Shown: positions 55,371 through 64,000, counted from the stretch's first letter. The stretch is 64,000 nucleotides of DNA from Chitinophagales bacterium (GCA_017303395.1 JAFLBN010000009.1:92746-156745); one strand, 5' to 3'. Notes: generated from the letters alone by a model not told the origin. A program made the numbers and translations.

Positions 55371-56909
55371 ATGGACAAGGTATCTGTATTAAAAAGCAAA
55401 CAAGAAGAAGCACTGCTTGGCGGTGGTGCAAAACGCATAGAAAGCCAACACAAAAAAGGCAAACTGACAGCACGCGAACGCATACAACTTTTGTTGGATG
55501 AAGGTTCTTTTGAAGAAATAGGTATGCTCGTGCAACACCGCAGCCGCGACTTTGGTATGGAAAAAGAAATGTACCCGGGCGATGGTGTAGTTACAGGTTA
55601 TGGTACTGTGAACGGCCGCTTGGTATATGTGTATTCGCAAGACTTCACCGTATTTGGTGGCAGTCTTTCAGAAACACATGCAGAGAAGATTTGTAAAATA
55701 ATGGACCTCGCTATACAAAACGGCGCACCTGTTGTGGGCCTGAACGATAGCGGTGGTGCACGTATACAGGAAGGTGTAGTGTCATTGGGTGGTTATGCCG
55801 ATATTTTCTATCGCAATGTAAAATCATCGGGTGTTGTACCTCAGCTGTCTGCTATCATGGGGCCATGTGCGGGTGGTGCCGTTTATTCGCCTGCCATCAC
55901 AGACTTCATCCTGATGGTGGAGAACACATCTTACATGTTCGTAACCGGTCCAAACGTTGTGAAGACAGTAACGCATGAAACAGTAACAAGTGAAGAACTT
56001 GGTGGTGCACATACACACGCATCAAAATCAGGTGTTACGCATTTTGCACTGGCAAACGAAGTAGAATGTATAGACCACATCAAGCGCTTGCTGAGCTATA
56101 TGCCTCAAAACTGCGAAGAAGAAGCACCTGTATATGCTTACGAAGCAGCTGATGAAACACGTGCGAAACTGGATAGCATTATTCCTGAAAATCCGAACCA
56201 GCCTTATGACATAAAAGAAGTGATAGAAGAAGTAGTAGATGCTGATTCTTTCCTTGAGGTGCATAAAGAATACGCTGAGAATATTGTTGTAGGTTTTGCA
56301 CGTATAGGTGGCCGCAGTGTTGGTGTGGTGGCTAATCAGCCAGCGTTTCTTGCAGGTGTGTTAGATATCAATTCAAGCAAAAAAGGTGCGCGCTTTGTGC
56401 GCTTCTGCGATGCTTTCAATATTCCTTTGCTGGTACTGGTAGATGTGCCGGGCTTCCTGCCGGGTACAGATCAGGAGTGGCATGGTATTATTACCAACGG
56501 TGCTAAACTGCTGTATGCACTCAGCGAGGCTACAGTGCCTAAAGTGACAGTCATCACGCGCAAGGCTTATGGTGGTGCGTATGATGTGATGAATTCTAAA
56601 CACATAGGTGCCGACCTGAACTATGCATGGCCTACGGCTGAGATTGCCGTAATGGGCGCTAAAGGTGCTGCAGAAATTATCTTCAAAAAAGAGATAGCAG
56701 AGGCTGCAGACAGCGAAGCAAAATGGAAAGAGAAAGAAATGGAATACATGGAGAAGTTCGCAAACCCTTATGGTGCAGCTGCCCGTGGTTTCATTGACGA
56801 AGTAATACTGCCATCTGAAACACGTGCTAAATTGATAAAAGCATACAAAATGCTTGAGAACAAAGTAGTTAGTATGCCTAAGCGCAAACATGGTAATATA
56901 CCGCTGTAA
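55371..56909 (+). CDS. Acyl-CoA carboxylase, beta (carboxyltransferase) subunit
   Basis: 512 residues from the ATG at 55371 ([19 protein letters not shown]). It has the crotonase-fold double domain with [20 protein letters not shown] and [17 protein letters not shown] in the first half and [18 protein letters not shown] and [17 protein letters not shown] in the second. This is the carboxyltransferase of propionyl-/methylmalonyl-CoA carboxylases; precise substrate is not fixed by sequence. No biotin carboxylase or biotin carrier gene is in the window, so its partner must be encoded elsewhere. Confidence 0.93.
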   Translation: MDKVSVLKSKQEEALLGGGAKRIESQHKKGKLTARERIQLLLDEGSFEEIGMLVQHRSRDFGMEKEMYPGDGVVTGYGTVNGRLVYVYSQDFTVFGGSLSETHAEKICKIMDLAIQNGAPVVGLNDSGGARIQEGVVSLGGYADIFYRNVKSSGVVPQLSAIMGPCAGGAVYSPAITDFILMVENTSYMFVTGPNVVKTVTHETVTSEELGGAHTHASKSGVTHFALANEVECIDHIKRLLSYMPQNCEEEAPVYAYEAADETRAKLDSIIPENPNQPYDIKEVIEEVVDADSFLEVHKEYAENIVVGFARIGGRSVGVVANQPAFLAGVLDINSSKKGARFVRFCDAFNIPLLVLVDVPGFLPGTDQEWHGIITNGAKLLYALSEATVPKVTVITRKAYGGAYDVMNSKHIGADLNYAWPTAEIAVMGAKGAAEIIFKKEIAEAADSEAKWKEKEMEYMEKFANPYGAAARGFIDEVILPSETRAKLIKAYKMLENKVVSMPKRKHGNIPL

Positions 56910-56939
56910 GGTTGAAATAATATAAATGAATAAATAAGG

Positions 56940-56968
56940 ATACGGCTGCACTTGCAGCCGTATTTTTG
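56940..56968 (+). terminator. Terminator after the carboxylase gene
   Basis: Perfect 10-bp stem ATACGGCTGC / GCAGCCGTAT with loop ACTT and a TTTTTG tail. It ends 8 bases before the next ATG, so that gene needs a promoter inside or an anti-termination route. Confidence 0.88.
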
Positions 56969-56975
56969 TTGGTAC

Positions 56976-57812
56976 ATGCTACGCAGGCTTACAGATTGGA
57001 TATTGTTTACCAGCATATTTGCTGCACTATGTGCTGTGGGTATGTGTATGGCTACAGAAAAATTGATACTAGGCCAAACGCCTGATACTATTACACCATT
57101 ACATCTATTGCTGTTTTCAAGTACGCTTGTGGTTTACAATCTTCATTTCATACTACGTACAATGGCGCAGGTAAGTGAAGAACACTGGTCGAAGTATAGG
57201 AGTATGTGGCATTGGGTGATGGTAATAGCTGGTAGTATGGGTTTGTTATTCAGTCTGCTGTACGTAAGCGCAGATATATTAGGGTGGTGTGCGGTAATGG
57301 GTGTATGCTCATTCATGTATTCATTTCCCTTATTGCCATTTACCAACAAACGTAGGCTGAAAGATTATGGATGGGGAAAGATAATAGCATTAGTAACAGT
57401 GTGGGTGATTGCGACCTGTGTATTGCCAATTTTATACCGGCATAAAAACATAACTGATTATCCATTTGAGATATTGATACGGACGAGCTTGCTGCTTGCA
57501 TTGTGTATTGCATTTGATATACGCGATATGCAGGCAGATGCACAAAAAGACATACAGACCATACCTAATAGAATTGGTGCTGCAAGAAGCTATACTTTGA
57601 TTGATGCATCAATAATAATATTCGCCGTAAGCAGTATTGTCCAATATTTAAGATACCCGCACATTGGCAGATTAATTGCAGAGCTAATAACAGCTATGTG
57701 TATGAAAGTAGTAATGCTGTATGTAAAGAAGTATCCATCAGACAAAGCTTATCTGGGGCTTGTAGATGGTATGATGTTGTTGTATGCTCTGTTGATAATA
57801 CTATTAAACTAA
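56976..57812 (+). CDS. UbiA-like prenyltransferase-family membrane protein
   Basis: 278 residues from the ATG at 56976; the longer frame from 56952 would be translated from terminator sequence. About eight hydrophobic segments. The second Asp motif is clear (FDIRDMQADAQKDIQTIP), while the first (usually N-D-x-x-D) is reduced to VVYNLHFILR. UbiA enzymes attach isoprenoid chains to aromatic acceptors. The altered first motif makes activity uncertain. Similar short UbiA-like proteins occur in Bacteroidota without assigned function. Confidence 0.68.
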   Translation: MLRRLTDWILFTSIFAALCAVGMCMATEKLILGQTPDTITPLHLLLFSSTLVVYNLHFILRTMAQVSEEHWSKYRSMWHWVMVIAGSMGLLFSLLYVSADILGWCAVMGVCSFMYSFPLLPFTNKRRLKDYGWGKIIALVTVWVIATCVLPILYRHKNITDYPFEILIRTSLLLALCIAFDIRDMQADAQKDIQTIPNRIGAARSYTLIDASIIIFAVSSIVQYLRYPHIGRLIAELITAMCMKVVMLYVKKYPSDKAYLGLVDGMMLLYALLIILLN

Positions 57813-57840
57813 AGCGCACAATATGTGCGCTTTAGTATTG
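57811..57840. terminator. Bidirectional terminator
   Basis: Perfect 10-bp stem AAAGCGCACA / TGTGCGCTTT with loop ATA, between the convergent UbiA-like and T9SS genes. The UbiA-like gene stop overlaps the stem start. Confidence 0.85.
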
Positions 57841-57855
57841 TAAGAGTTGTATTGG

Positions 57856-58710
57856 TTATTGTTTTATAAACGGCATTACTTGTTGTTCTCCGTTGTGTGC
57901 AACGCGAAGCATATAAAGTCCGCTTGCAAGTGAAGATGTATTGATGTTGTGTTCCAGCGCACTATTATTTACAGTGGTGTTAGTAGTGCTTACTATCTGT
58001 CCGCTGTTGTTTAGTATCTGCATTTCATAGCTGCCATTATCAGCAGCTTGTCTCTTTATATTAAGTACTGTAGATGCAGGATTGGGATATATACTGAATT
58101 TATTTTCTTTAGCCAGATTAGGTGTATTCAGTGATTCCGCCAAACCTATCATGATTGTGCTGCTTGGTTTGTCGTTGGCGCTGGTGCCATCTCCGTTTAC
58201 GGCATTTATAATGCCATAGAAGCGAACTTGTCCACTGTTTTTGGCAGGTGCTTTCCATGTAAATGTTACTGTCAACTGGCTTCCTGATATTGTATCTGTG
58301 TGTTCCAGTATCGTTCTGCCAGAAACTGTTTTAGACTGTACTTTAGGGCTCAGGTTAGATATTGTACCTGCATCAGAAGAATCATTCAGCTTCAAAACCT
58401 CTAGCTGAAAACCATATTTATTAAGAGATATGTGTGATCCTGAAAATTTTACAGTGTATAAAGAATCAGGCAAGTATGCATTTACTACTGCATTAGAGTC
58501 TGGTTTGAAACGTTTCCGTACTTCTATTGCACCTGTAGTAGTGCCAATGCCGGAAGTGTGGCAGCCGGGCATACCGCATGTTTGTCCGCCGGAACCGGGA
58601 CCACCGGTTTTGTTTCCCTGTCCATTGGTTGCAGGACCGGTTTTGTTACTGGTAAGAGTAATAAAAGTAAGGGCTGTCAAGGCTGTTGTAAGTAAAACTT
58701 TCTTTGTCAT
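57856..58710 (-). CDS. T9SS type A protein with choice-of-anchor V (Reeler-like) domain
   Basis: 284 residues. A signal sequence is followed by TCGMPGCHTSG (C-x4-C-H, a variant heme-like motif) in a Gly-rich segment, then a ~150-residue beta-rich domain of the choice-of-anchor V/Reeler type. The C-terminus is a T9SS type A domain (FSIYPNPASTVLNIK...VMPFIKQ). It should be secreted to the cell surface. The gene just upstream on the same strand is a paralogue, and a 233-base gap with a terminator separates them. Confidence 0.83.
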   Translation of the reverse strand: MTKKVLLTTALTALTFITLTSNKTGPATNGQGNKTGGPGSGGQTCGMPGCHTSGIGTTTGAIEVRKRFKPDSNAVVNAYLPDSLYTVKFSGSHISLNKYGFQLEVLKLNDSSDAGTISNLSPKVQSKTVSGRTILEHTDTISGSQLTVTFTWKAPAKNSGQVRFYGIINAVNGDGTSANDKPSSTIMIGLAESLNTPNLAKENKFSIYPNPASTVLNIKRQAADNGSYEMQILNNSGQIVSTTNTTVNNSALEHNINTSSLASGLYMLRVAHNGEQQVMPFIKQ

Positions 58711-58892
58711 AAAGTAGCTTTTTTAAGGTTAATGAATGGATGTGCAAATGGGGTCCATTACCTAAAAAACTAATGCCGCGTAGTTTTGTACTTATGCCAT
58801 GCTTACTGTAAAGAACTGCTACAAAGGTAGAATTGATATTTGCTATGTTTTATTAAAATCTCAGTACGTTTTTTAATGTGACGTAAAACAAA

Positions 58893-58930
58893 AAAGCAAC
58901 TCCTTTTTAAGGAGTTGCTTTCATTTATCT
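58893..58930 (-). terminator. Terminator after the second choice-of-anchor V gene
   Basis: 13-bp stem AAAGCAACTCCTT / AAGGAGTTGCTTT with loop TTT; the minus-strand side continues TTTTTGTTTT. Confidence 0.88.
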
Positions 58931-58942
58931 ATCAGATATAGT

Positions 58943-59815
58943 TTATCGTTTTACGATAGGCATAACTTTTGTTTCAACATCATTGCTGATTTGTATATAG
59001 TACATACCCGCAGCCCATTTAGAGCAATCAATGTTAGTATTCAAATTACTGTTGCTTGAAATAGTTGTTTGCGTAGCAATTACTTTGCCGCGAAGATCGT
59101 ACACAGCAATGTTCCAGTTGCCGCTGCTGATGCCGTCTGCGTTGATTGTGATAGCATTGGTAGCAGGATTTGGATATGCATTGAAGGATGCAGTGCTACC
59201 GATGGTTGGTACCGAAGTAGATTCACCAGCCAAAGAAGAACCTGCATTAGGTGCATCACCTGAAACAGAGCCTGAATTATCTACGGCATTAACTGTGGCA
59301 AAGAATTTTACCTGACCTGTACCTGCAGCAGGTGCGGTCCAATACAAGTTTGCGGTATATGCCCATGCAGAACCTGCACCTGTACCGCTTAACGGAGCCG
59401 TGTGTTCACCTATCTGAATACCACCTACTGTTCTTACTGCAGTATTGGCTGTACTTGTACCACCGGCGGTAATAGTACCTGCTTGTGTAGATGTACTGCT
59501 TGCTTTAACAGCAGCAACCTGGAAGCCGAATTTAGATTGAGTAAGGGCTGTAGTGGCACCTGCTACACGAAGACGATAGGTTTTGCCGGGCACATAAGAA
59601 GTAATAGGGGTTGTGTTGCTTGTGTCTGTAATGACAACAGTTACATTAAGTGCAGAGTTATTTGCTGCATGGCAACCGCCTCCGTCGCAAGAAGCTGTAG
59701 TGCCGTTGCTGCCTGTACGGTTAGCACCGGATTTCGCTGGTCCGTCATCATAGCTGGAAGCAAAAATCACTGCAAATCCCGCGCAAATAGTTAGTAGTAG
59801 ACTTTTTTTCTTCAT
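58943..59815 (-). CDS. T9SS type A protein with choice-of-anchor V (Reeler-like) domain, paralogue
   Basis: 290 residues with signal peptide MKKKSLLLTICAGFAVIFAS. It has SCDGGGCHAANN (C-x4-C-H) at about the same place as the neighbour, the beta-rich anchor V domain (FGFQVAAVKASS, VKFFATVNAVD) and a T9SS type A domain (FNAYPNPATNAITIN...KVMPIVKR). The two genes look like a tandem duplication. A single C-x4-C-H motif could bind heme c, but this is not a proven site. Confidence 0.83.
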   Translation of the reverse strand: MKKKSLLLTICAGFAVIFASSYDDGPAKSGANRTGSNGTTASCDGGGCHAANNSALNVTVVITDTSNTTPITSYVPGKTYRLRVAGATTALTQSKFGFQVAAVKASSTSTQAGTITAGGTSTANTAVRTVGGIQIGEHTAPLSGTGAGSAWAYTANLYWTAPAAGTGQVKFFATVNAVDNSGSVSGDAPNAGSSLAGESTSVPTIGSTASFNAYPNPATNAITINADGISSGNWNIAVYDLRGKVIATQTTISSNSNLNTNIDCSKWAAGMYYIQISNDVETKVMPIVKR

Positions 59816-59858
59816 ATAGTTGGTTTAAAATGACAAAATATAAGAATAAGCGAATGCT

Positions 59859-59866
59859 TATCTTTG
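59859..59866 (+). promoter_or_regulatory. -7 promoter box for trmB
   Basis: TATCTTTG fits TAnnTTTG and ends 8 bases before the ATG at 59875. It lies inside the extension that a start at 59830 would translate, so it favours the later start. Confidence 0.45.
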
Positions 59867-59874
59867 CTTCCTAT

Positions 59875-60567
59875 ATGGGGCAAAAGAAGTTACTTAAGTT
59901 CGAGGCAATTGGCAATTATCCGAATGTACTACAATATCCTGAGAATATAAAGGGAAAATGGAGCGATTTTTTCGGTAATAATCAACCTATTACGCTTGAA
60001 TTGGCATGCGGTAAAGGTGAATATAGTGTAGGGCTTGGCCGCGTACATAAAGACCGGAATTTTATTGGTGTTGACATAAAAGGGAACAGAATATACACGG
60101 GCGCAAAAACAGCACTTGCCGAAAGTCTGACGAACGTCGCATTCATGCGTACGCATATTGGTAAGCTGACGGAGTACTTTGAACCGGGAGAGGTAAAGGA
60201 AATTTGGATCATTTTCCCTGATCCGTTCCTGCGCGAATCAAGAGCTAAGAACAGATTAACACACGCTCGTTTTCTGCATCTGTATCAGCAGGTATTGGTA
60301 CCGGGGGCTAAAATCAACCTGAAGACAGACTCTAAGGAGTTGTACGATTTTACATTGGAAACAATAGCAGAACAAGGTTGCCATATACACGAAAACCTTG
60401 CTGATATATATGGCAAAGGACTGGCAACAGGGCCGCTTGCTATACAGACCTACTACGAAAAAATGCACCTTGCTGAGGGGCGCACTATATACTTTATATC
60501 ATTTTCATTGCCCGATAAGCCAATCATATTACCGGAAAGGTTTCAGAAGCATGAAGCAATTGATTGA
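59875..60567 (+). CDS. trmB: tRNA (guanine46-N7)-methyltransferase
   Basis: 230 residues from MGQKKLLKFEAI, the usual start of Bacteroidota TrmB; an in-frame ATG at 59830 would precede the promoter box. SAM-binding LELACGKGEYSVGLG, then IWIIFPDPFLRESRAKNR with the conserved Pro-Asp-Pro, and LKTDSKELYDFTL complete the family pattern. It makes m7G46 in tRNA. Its last bases overlap the DUF5522 gene by 17 bases. Confidence 0.92.
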   Translation: MGQKKLLKFEAIGNYPNVLQYPENIKGKWSDFFGNNQPITLELACGKGEYSVGLGRVHKDRNFIGVDIKGNRIYTGAKTALAESLTNVAFMRTHIGKLTEYFEPGEVKEIWIIFPDPFLRESRAKNRLTHARFLHLYQQVLVPGAKINLKTDSKELYDFTLETIAEQGCHIHENLADIYGKGLATGPLAIQTYYEKMHLAEGRTIYFISFSLPDKPIILPERFQKHEAID

Positions 60568-60754
60568 GGGGGAAGACTACTATATGCTGCCCGATGGTAG
60601 GCTGGTGTTTTCGGCAAAATACCATCTTGACAGAGGGTACTGCTGTGGTAAGGGTTGCCTGAACTGTCCCTTTGAGTATGTGAATGTAGATGACGAAATA
60701 CGCCGCAGCAGACTGCTTGAAAAAAGAAAACAAAATGGCGAAGTCGACAGATAA
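60551..60754 (+). CDS. DUF5522 small Cys-rich protein
   Basis: 67 residues from ATG 60551 (MKQLIEGEDYYMLPDGRLVF). The signature YCCGKGCLNCPFEY has four Cys that look like a metal site, a hallmark of DUF5522. It overlaps trmB by 17 bases and the next gene by 20 bases, so all three are in one translational unit. Function unknown; a link with nucleic acid modification is suggested by the context only. Confidence 0.83.
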   Translation: MKQLIEGEDYYMLPDGRLVFSAKYHLDRGYCCGKGCLNCPFEYVNVDDEIRRSRLLEKRKQNGEVDR

Positions 60755-61082
60755 AGAAAGCATCTATGATGTGATATATGATGTGGTAAGGGCTATACCC
60801 AAAGGTAGGGTAAGCTCTTATGGTGCTGTTGCTGCCGCTATAGGTGTAAAGTCGGGCGCACGTATGGTAGGGTATGCCATGAATGCCTGCCACAATGCCA
60901 AACCCAAAGTACCCGCACACAGAGTTGTAAATCGCAATGGTATGCTGACGGGTAAGCATCACTTCTCCCCGCCCGAAAAAATGGAACAGCTATTGAAGAA
61001 GGAAGGGGTAAAAGTGAAAGATGATAAAGTGGTCGATTTTGATAAACTGTTCTGGGACCCGGCAAAAGAATTAATACTATAA
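60735..61082 (+). CDS. Alkyltransferase-like (ATL) protein of the MGMT family
   Basis: 115 residues from ATG 60735 (MAKSTDKESIYDVIYDVV). It has the MGMT DNA-binding domain (IPKGRVSSYGAVAAAIG, GARMVGYAMNAC), but the active-site PCHR motif is PAHR (Ala61 in place of Cys). It therefore cannot accept an alkyl group itself. ATL proteins bind O6-alkylguanine and flag it for nucleotide excision repair. The gene overlaps DUF5522 by 20 bases, so it belongs to the trmB operon. Confidence 0.9.
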   Translation: MAKSTDKESIYDVIYDVVRAIPKGRVSSYGAVAAAIGVKSGARMVGYAMNACHNAKPKVPAHRVVNRNGMLTGKHHFSPPEKMEQLLKKEGVKVKDDKVVDFDKLFWDPAKELIL

Positions 61083-61138
61083 GAAATTGGGAACGGTTTT
61101 TGTATCATTACCCGATAAACACATCGCACACCATTTTC

Positions 61139-62827
61139 ATGGAAATCTCTAAACGAAGCAGGAAGTATATTCCGCTATTATTACTCATTATTATTGCGGT
61201 ATCTGTTACTACATCTTGCCGCTCCCGCAAATCGAGGAGCATGAGCAAGCATGCAGATGCTAAAGAAGCACCCAAACAAATCTCAAAGTTCAATGAAGCT
61301 GATGTTGCTGATGCCATAGAGTCTGCTATAGGTAGTAGCACTATAGATGACAGCATCTGGGCGAAGAATAAAGTGTATGATATCAACGCTGTCATGCAGC
61401 GTTCTTATGCAGATGAAGATTTCTTCCCGATATGGCTGACAGAAAACGGAGACATAAGCTATGCAAGTAGCCTGTTGAAAGAGCTGGAAGATATGCAGTA
61501 CGATGGGCTGAATACAGAACGCTATAAACTCGCAGAACTCAAAAAACTGTTGCAGGAATACCAATCTGCACAAACAGTGAATACCGATTTTGTTGTGAAC
61601 TTTGATACACTGTGTACAAAGAGTTATTTGCTGGCATCAAGAGATTTGCTGCAAGGTGCTGTGTTGCCTAAAAATGCAGATTCACTCTGGCATCATTCCA
61701 ACGACTCTTTGTGGCAGCCATATACTTTGCTAAGTGCGCTTGGCAAGGGCGATGCTGATTACCCGTCTTTAGATTCCTTCCGTAGCAAATACAAAACATA
61801 CACATTGCTGCGCGATGTGTTGAAGAAATACGTACCACTGACAACTGATAGTAACTACGCAAAAGCAAAAGCAGCAATTAATGCAAGTGGCTATACAGAC
61901 AGTGTGCGAGATGCTGTGATAGCAGCAGAGCTTCCTTGGGAAGCCACAACCTCTGATACGCTAAGCGCTACCGCAAGCATGCTGAAATCTTACCAATACT
62001 ATCTGGGTATAAAAGACCATCGTAAAAAAGATAGCCTGACACAAGCCTATCTGAAAGCACCGATTGATATTTTGATGAAACGTGCAGCTGTAAATCTGGA
62101 ACGCCTGCGTTGGATGACACAAACGCCCGAAGAAAAATATGTATTGGTTGATGTGCCTTTGCTGGAGCTCTTCTTCCGCATAAATGGTGAGAACGCCATG
62201 CATATGGAAGTAGTGGTTGGTAAAACCATCAGGCAGACACCGAGCCTGAACGCGAATATGGCAAATGTAGTCATCAATCCACCATGGGGTGTACCACCCA
62301 CTATCATGAAGAAAGATGTATTGCCCGGTATGGCAAAAAGCGGACAGGCATACTTGAACAGAAAAGGCCTGAAAGTATATGACATGAAGGGCAATAGGGT
62401 AAGTGCATCGGGTGTAAACAGCAGTAACTATAAGCGTTATGTTTTCCGTCAGGATCCCGGCGATGATAATGCTTTGGGATATGTAAAATTCAACCTGCCG
62501 AATAAATGGGATATATACCTGCACGATACACCACATCGTGAAGACTTTGGCAAGAAAGACCGCTTCCTAAGTTCGGGTTGCATACGTGTGCAGAAGCCTA
62601 AAGAAATGGCAGAGTTTATACTTAGTGAAATGGAAGGCAAACGCTACCCGATATCAAGAATAGACAGTGTGATCACAACGAAGAAAACACGGTATGAGGT
62701 GTTGAAAAACAAGATACCTGTACATATCGTTTACCTGACAGCTTTTGAAGATACTACTGGTACACAAATACATTTCATAACAGATGTGTATAAGCGCGAT
62801 GCTAAGCTGAGTGCAATGTTACCATAA
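61139..62827 (+). CDS. L,D-transpeptidase, YcbB-like, lipoprotein-type N-terminus
   Basis: 562 residues from ATG 61139. The N-terminus (YIPLLLLIIIAVSVTTSC) ends in a lipobox-like TTSC. The scaffold region (about 60-290) precedes the YkuD catalytic domain with catalytic Cys481 in FLSSGCIRVQKP and His in LHDTPHREDF. It should form 3-3 peptide cross-links in peptidoglycan or attach proteins to it. It follows the ATL gene by 56 bases and may share its operon. The 3' end overlaps the convergent second L,D-transpeptidase gene by 9 bases. Confidence 0.9.
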   Translation: MEISKRSRKYIPLLLLIIIAVSVTTSCRSRKSRSMSKHADAKEAPKQISKFNEADVADAIESAIGSSTIDDSIWAKNKVYDINAVMQRSYADEDFFPIWLTENGDISYASSLLKELEDMQYDGLNTERYKLAELKKLLQEYQSAQTVNTDFVVNFDTLCTKSYLLASRDLLQGAVLPKNADSLWHHSNDSLWQPYTLLSALGKGDADYPSLDSFRSKYKTYTLLRDVLKKYVPLTTDSNYAKAKAAINASGYTDSVRDAVIAAELPWEATTSDTLSATASMLKSYQYYLGIKDHRKKDSLTQAYLKAPIDILMKRAAVNLERLRWMTQTPEEKYVLVDVPLLELFFRINGENAMHMEVVVGKTIRQTPSLNANMANVVINPPWGVPPTIMKKDVLPGMAKSGQAYLNRKGLKVYDMKGNRVSASGVNSSNYKRYVFRQDPGDDNALGYVKFNLPNKWDIYLHDTPHREDFGKKDRFLSSGCIRVQKPKEMAEFILSEMEGKRYPISRIDSVITTKKTRYEVLKNKIPVHIVYLTAFEDTTGTQIHFITDVYKRDAKLSAMLP

Positions 62828-63664
62828 CGGTAGCATGATTGGCGGAATCTCTTTTAACATGGCCTGCATACGCGGGCCATATTCATATTCCACCACAGGT
62901 GCTTTTTGCAGCATCGGGTATTTGGCTGCAATATCCTGCGGGAGGTGGCTGATGTTTTTCTTTAGCCAAACGGAAGATTTCAGATATAGCTTCTGCGGAT
63001 AGTATATGAAAAGGCAAGTGCCATCTTTAATATGGTCTATCACTTTGTTGGATAGTTTGGCAGGTACCGCGGGGCAGCCCCAACTGCGCCCCAGGCGCTC
63101 GTTGCTGCAAATAAAATCTTTAGATACATATTCTGCACCATGCACTACAATGTCACGTTCGTAGGCCATATTATTAAAGCCCTTGTCCATACCATGCAGG
63201 TATAGCGAGCGTCCGTGGTCGCCATTGTAAGTATCGCCCGTTACATAAAAGCCGAGGCTGGTTTGGTGAGAGTTCATTTTGTTCGAGAACTTCATGGCAT
63301 ACTCCTCGCCACTGCCTTGCCCGTGTGCTACCAGTGTATGCAGCAATACCTTTTTTTGAGACAGGTCTATAATCCACATTCTGTTTTCGTTGGCAGAAAG
63401 GGAAAGATCGCAAATAGTAAGTATATGCTTATTGGCATTCAGCCTGCCTGCATTTTGCAGATTCAGGTAACCGCGATAAGCTTTTTCAAAAACAGCGTAA
63501 GAGGGCAGCGAATTGCCATCGGCACATATAGCGTTATACACATCTTCTATATGCATATCTGCGGCAGTACTGCTGATGCCCATACCCTCATCTGCGTAAG
63601 AAGGGGTTGGTGTGTTTATTATCAGCAGGGATGCCAGTGCCCACAAGACCAATTTCTTCATCAT
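62819..63664 (-). CDS. L,D-transpeptidase, YkuD_2-type
   Basis: 281 residues with signal peptide MMKKLVLWALASLLIINTP. The catalytic domain has GRSWGCPAVP (Cys197) and the upstream His in IVVHGAEYVS, the YkuD_2/murein L,D-transpeptidase layout. Preceding NKHILTICDLSLSANENRMW and VLLHTLVAHGQGSGEEYAM match the family. It acts in the periplasm on peptidoglycan. A TTTAAC-N5-TTTAAC repeat lies 80-97 bases before the ATG, the same as before the orphan histidine kinase gene. Confidence 0.88.
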   Translation of the reverse strand: MMKKLVLWALASLLIINTPTPSYADEGMGISSTAADMHIEDVYNAICADGNSLPSYAVFEKAYRGYLNLQNAGRLNANKHILTICDLSLSANENRMWIIDLSQKKVLLHTLVAHGQGSGEEYAMKFSNKMNSHQTSLGFYVTGDTYNGDHGRSLYLHGMDKGFNNMAYERDIVVHGAEYVSKDFICSNERLGRSWGCPAVPAKLSNKVIDHIKDGTCLFIYYPQKLYLKSSVWLKKNISHLPQDIAAKYPMLQKAPVVEYEYGPRMQAMLKEIPPIMLPLW

Positions 63665-63744
63665 CCTTTCCTTGTTTTGAAATCTGTAATGGATAATTCA
63701 AAGATATATATATGCGCTGTTGGCTGTTGTTAACAGCTTTTCGT

Positions 63745-63761
63745 TTTAACGGTGGTTTAAC
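63745..63761. promoter_or_regulatory. OmpR-type direct repeat TTTAAC-N5-TTTAAC, second site
   Basis: The same hexamer pair and 11-base spacing as at 31921-31937, in the same orientation relative to the leftward gene. A GTTAAC at 63729-63734 may be a further half-site. It lies in the 212-base gap between the L,D-transpeptidase and thiolase genes. Confidence 0.45.
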
Positions 63762-63843
63762 AGGCTTTTATTTTAGATTAATCTAATAAGTATACCGCTA
63801 TAAGGGCAATTTATGCAGATACATCACCATATCTTTTTTTCCG

Positions 63844-63851
63844 TACATTTG
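63844..63851 (+). promoter_or_regulatory. -7 promoter box for the thiolase gene
   Basis: TACATTTG is an exact TAnnTTTG match, 25 bases before the ATG at 63877. No clear TTTG is found at the -33 position. Confidence 0.5.
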
Positions 63852-63876
63852 GCGCGTCTTAAAAAAATTTTCTTTT

Positions 63877-64000
63877 ATGAAAGAAGTGTATATCGTATCG
63901 GCTGTGCGTACTGCAATGGGCGCATGGGGTGGTGCTTTAAAAGATTTCTCTGCTACGCAACTGGGTTCAATTGCTATCAAAGGTGCTATCAATAAAATTG
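63877..64000 (+). CDS. Acetyl-CoA acetyltransferase (thiolase), N-terminal part
   Basis: 41 residues before the right edge: [20 protein letters not shown], then [18 protein letters not shown]. This is the conserved N-terminus of thiolases (VYIVxAxRTPxGxxxG). It would condense or cleave acetyl-CoA units. The catalytic residues lie beyond the window, so the subtype cannot be set. Confidence 0.88.
   Translation, partial: MKEVYIVSAVRTAMGAWGGALKDFSATQLGSIAIKGAINKI

Noticed and set aside
56952-56975. Start of the UbiA-like gene at 56952
   Set aside because: These codons fall in the terminator hairpin of the upstream carboxylase gene; the ATG at 56976 is the more likely start.

Overview
The window comes from a Bacteroidota chromosome, most likely the Chitinophagaceae/Chitinophagales side. 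Five proteins carry type IX secretion (T9SS) C-terminal sorting domains, a PorD/DUF4835 gene is present, and many proteins belong to Bacteroidota families (DUF4296, DUF5686, DUF5522, DUF6580, 2TM, S46 peptidase, TPR hybrid kinase). Promoters fit the TTTG-N19-TAnnTTTG type and Shine-Dalgarno sequences are weak or absent. I see no rRNA, tRNA, CRISPR array, transposase, integrase or prophage. Most of the window is ordinary, densely packed chromosome with both strands used.

Layout. 0-3 kb: the tail of an unknown gene and a large T9SS BNR-repeat protein. 3-8 kb: small membrane and peptidase-like genes, a soluble TPR hybrid kinase, a response regulator with a membrane tail, and an aminotransferase. 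8-11.6 kb: coaBC-porD-DUF4296 and a sigma/anti-sigma pair. 11.7-15.6 kb: outer-membrane protein, M14 peptidase, pterin dehydratase, SET protein, DUF6580. 15.7-22.8 kb: secA, a three-repeat secreted protein, rlmI, recN. 22.9-30.4 kb: exported proteins (second BNR protein, lipoprotein, DPP11-like S46 peptidase, gliding-type adhesin-like protein). 30.6-35.1 kb: orphan histidine kinase, ABC-2 exporter with a LolA-like protein, lipoprotein. 35.2-39.2 kb: thrS-infC, a duplicated 62-nt RNA-like element, and a protein made of about ten 35-residue repeats. 39-46.5 kb: NlpC/P60, RNase Y, DUF6855, and a TetR-SDR-MBL cluster beside a PaaK-like ligase. 46.6-55.2 kb: guaB, DUF5686, serine hydrolase, ACP phosphodiesterase, FUSC, TlpA. 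55.4-59.8 kb: carboxylase beta subunit, UbiA-like protein, and two tandem T9SS proteins with a C-x4-C-H motif. 59.9-64 kb: trmB-DUF5522-ATL-L,D-transpeptidase, a second L,D-transpeptidase, and the start of a thiolase.

The best candidate for something undescribed is the pair of near-identical 62-nt elements at 37890-37951 and 38019-38080. Each ends in a terminator hairpin, each is preceded by a Bacteroidota-type promoter, and two of the four differences between them keep the stem paired. They lie just after infC, where rpmI-rplT would be expected. Other leads are the membrane-tailed response regulator, OmpR-like TTTAAC-N5-TTTAAC repeats upstream of an orphan kinase and an L,D-transpeptidase, a shared TetR operator, and an alkyltransferase-like protein with PAHR in place of PCHR.
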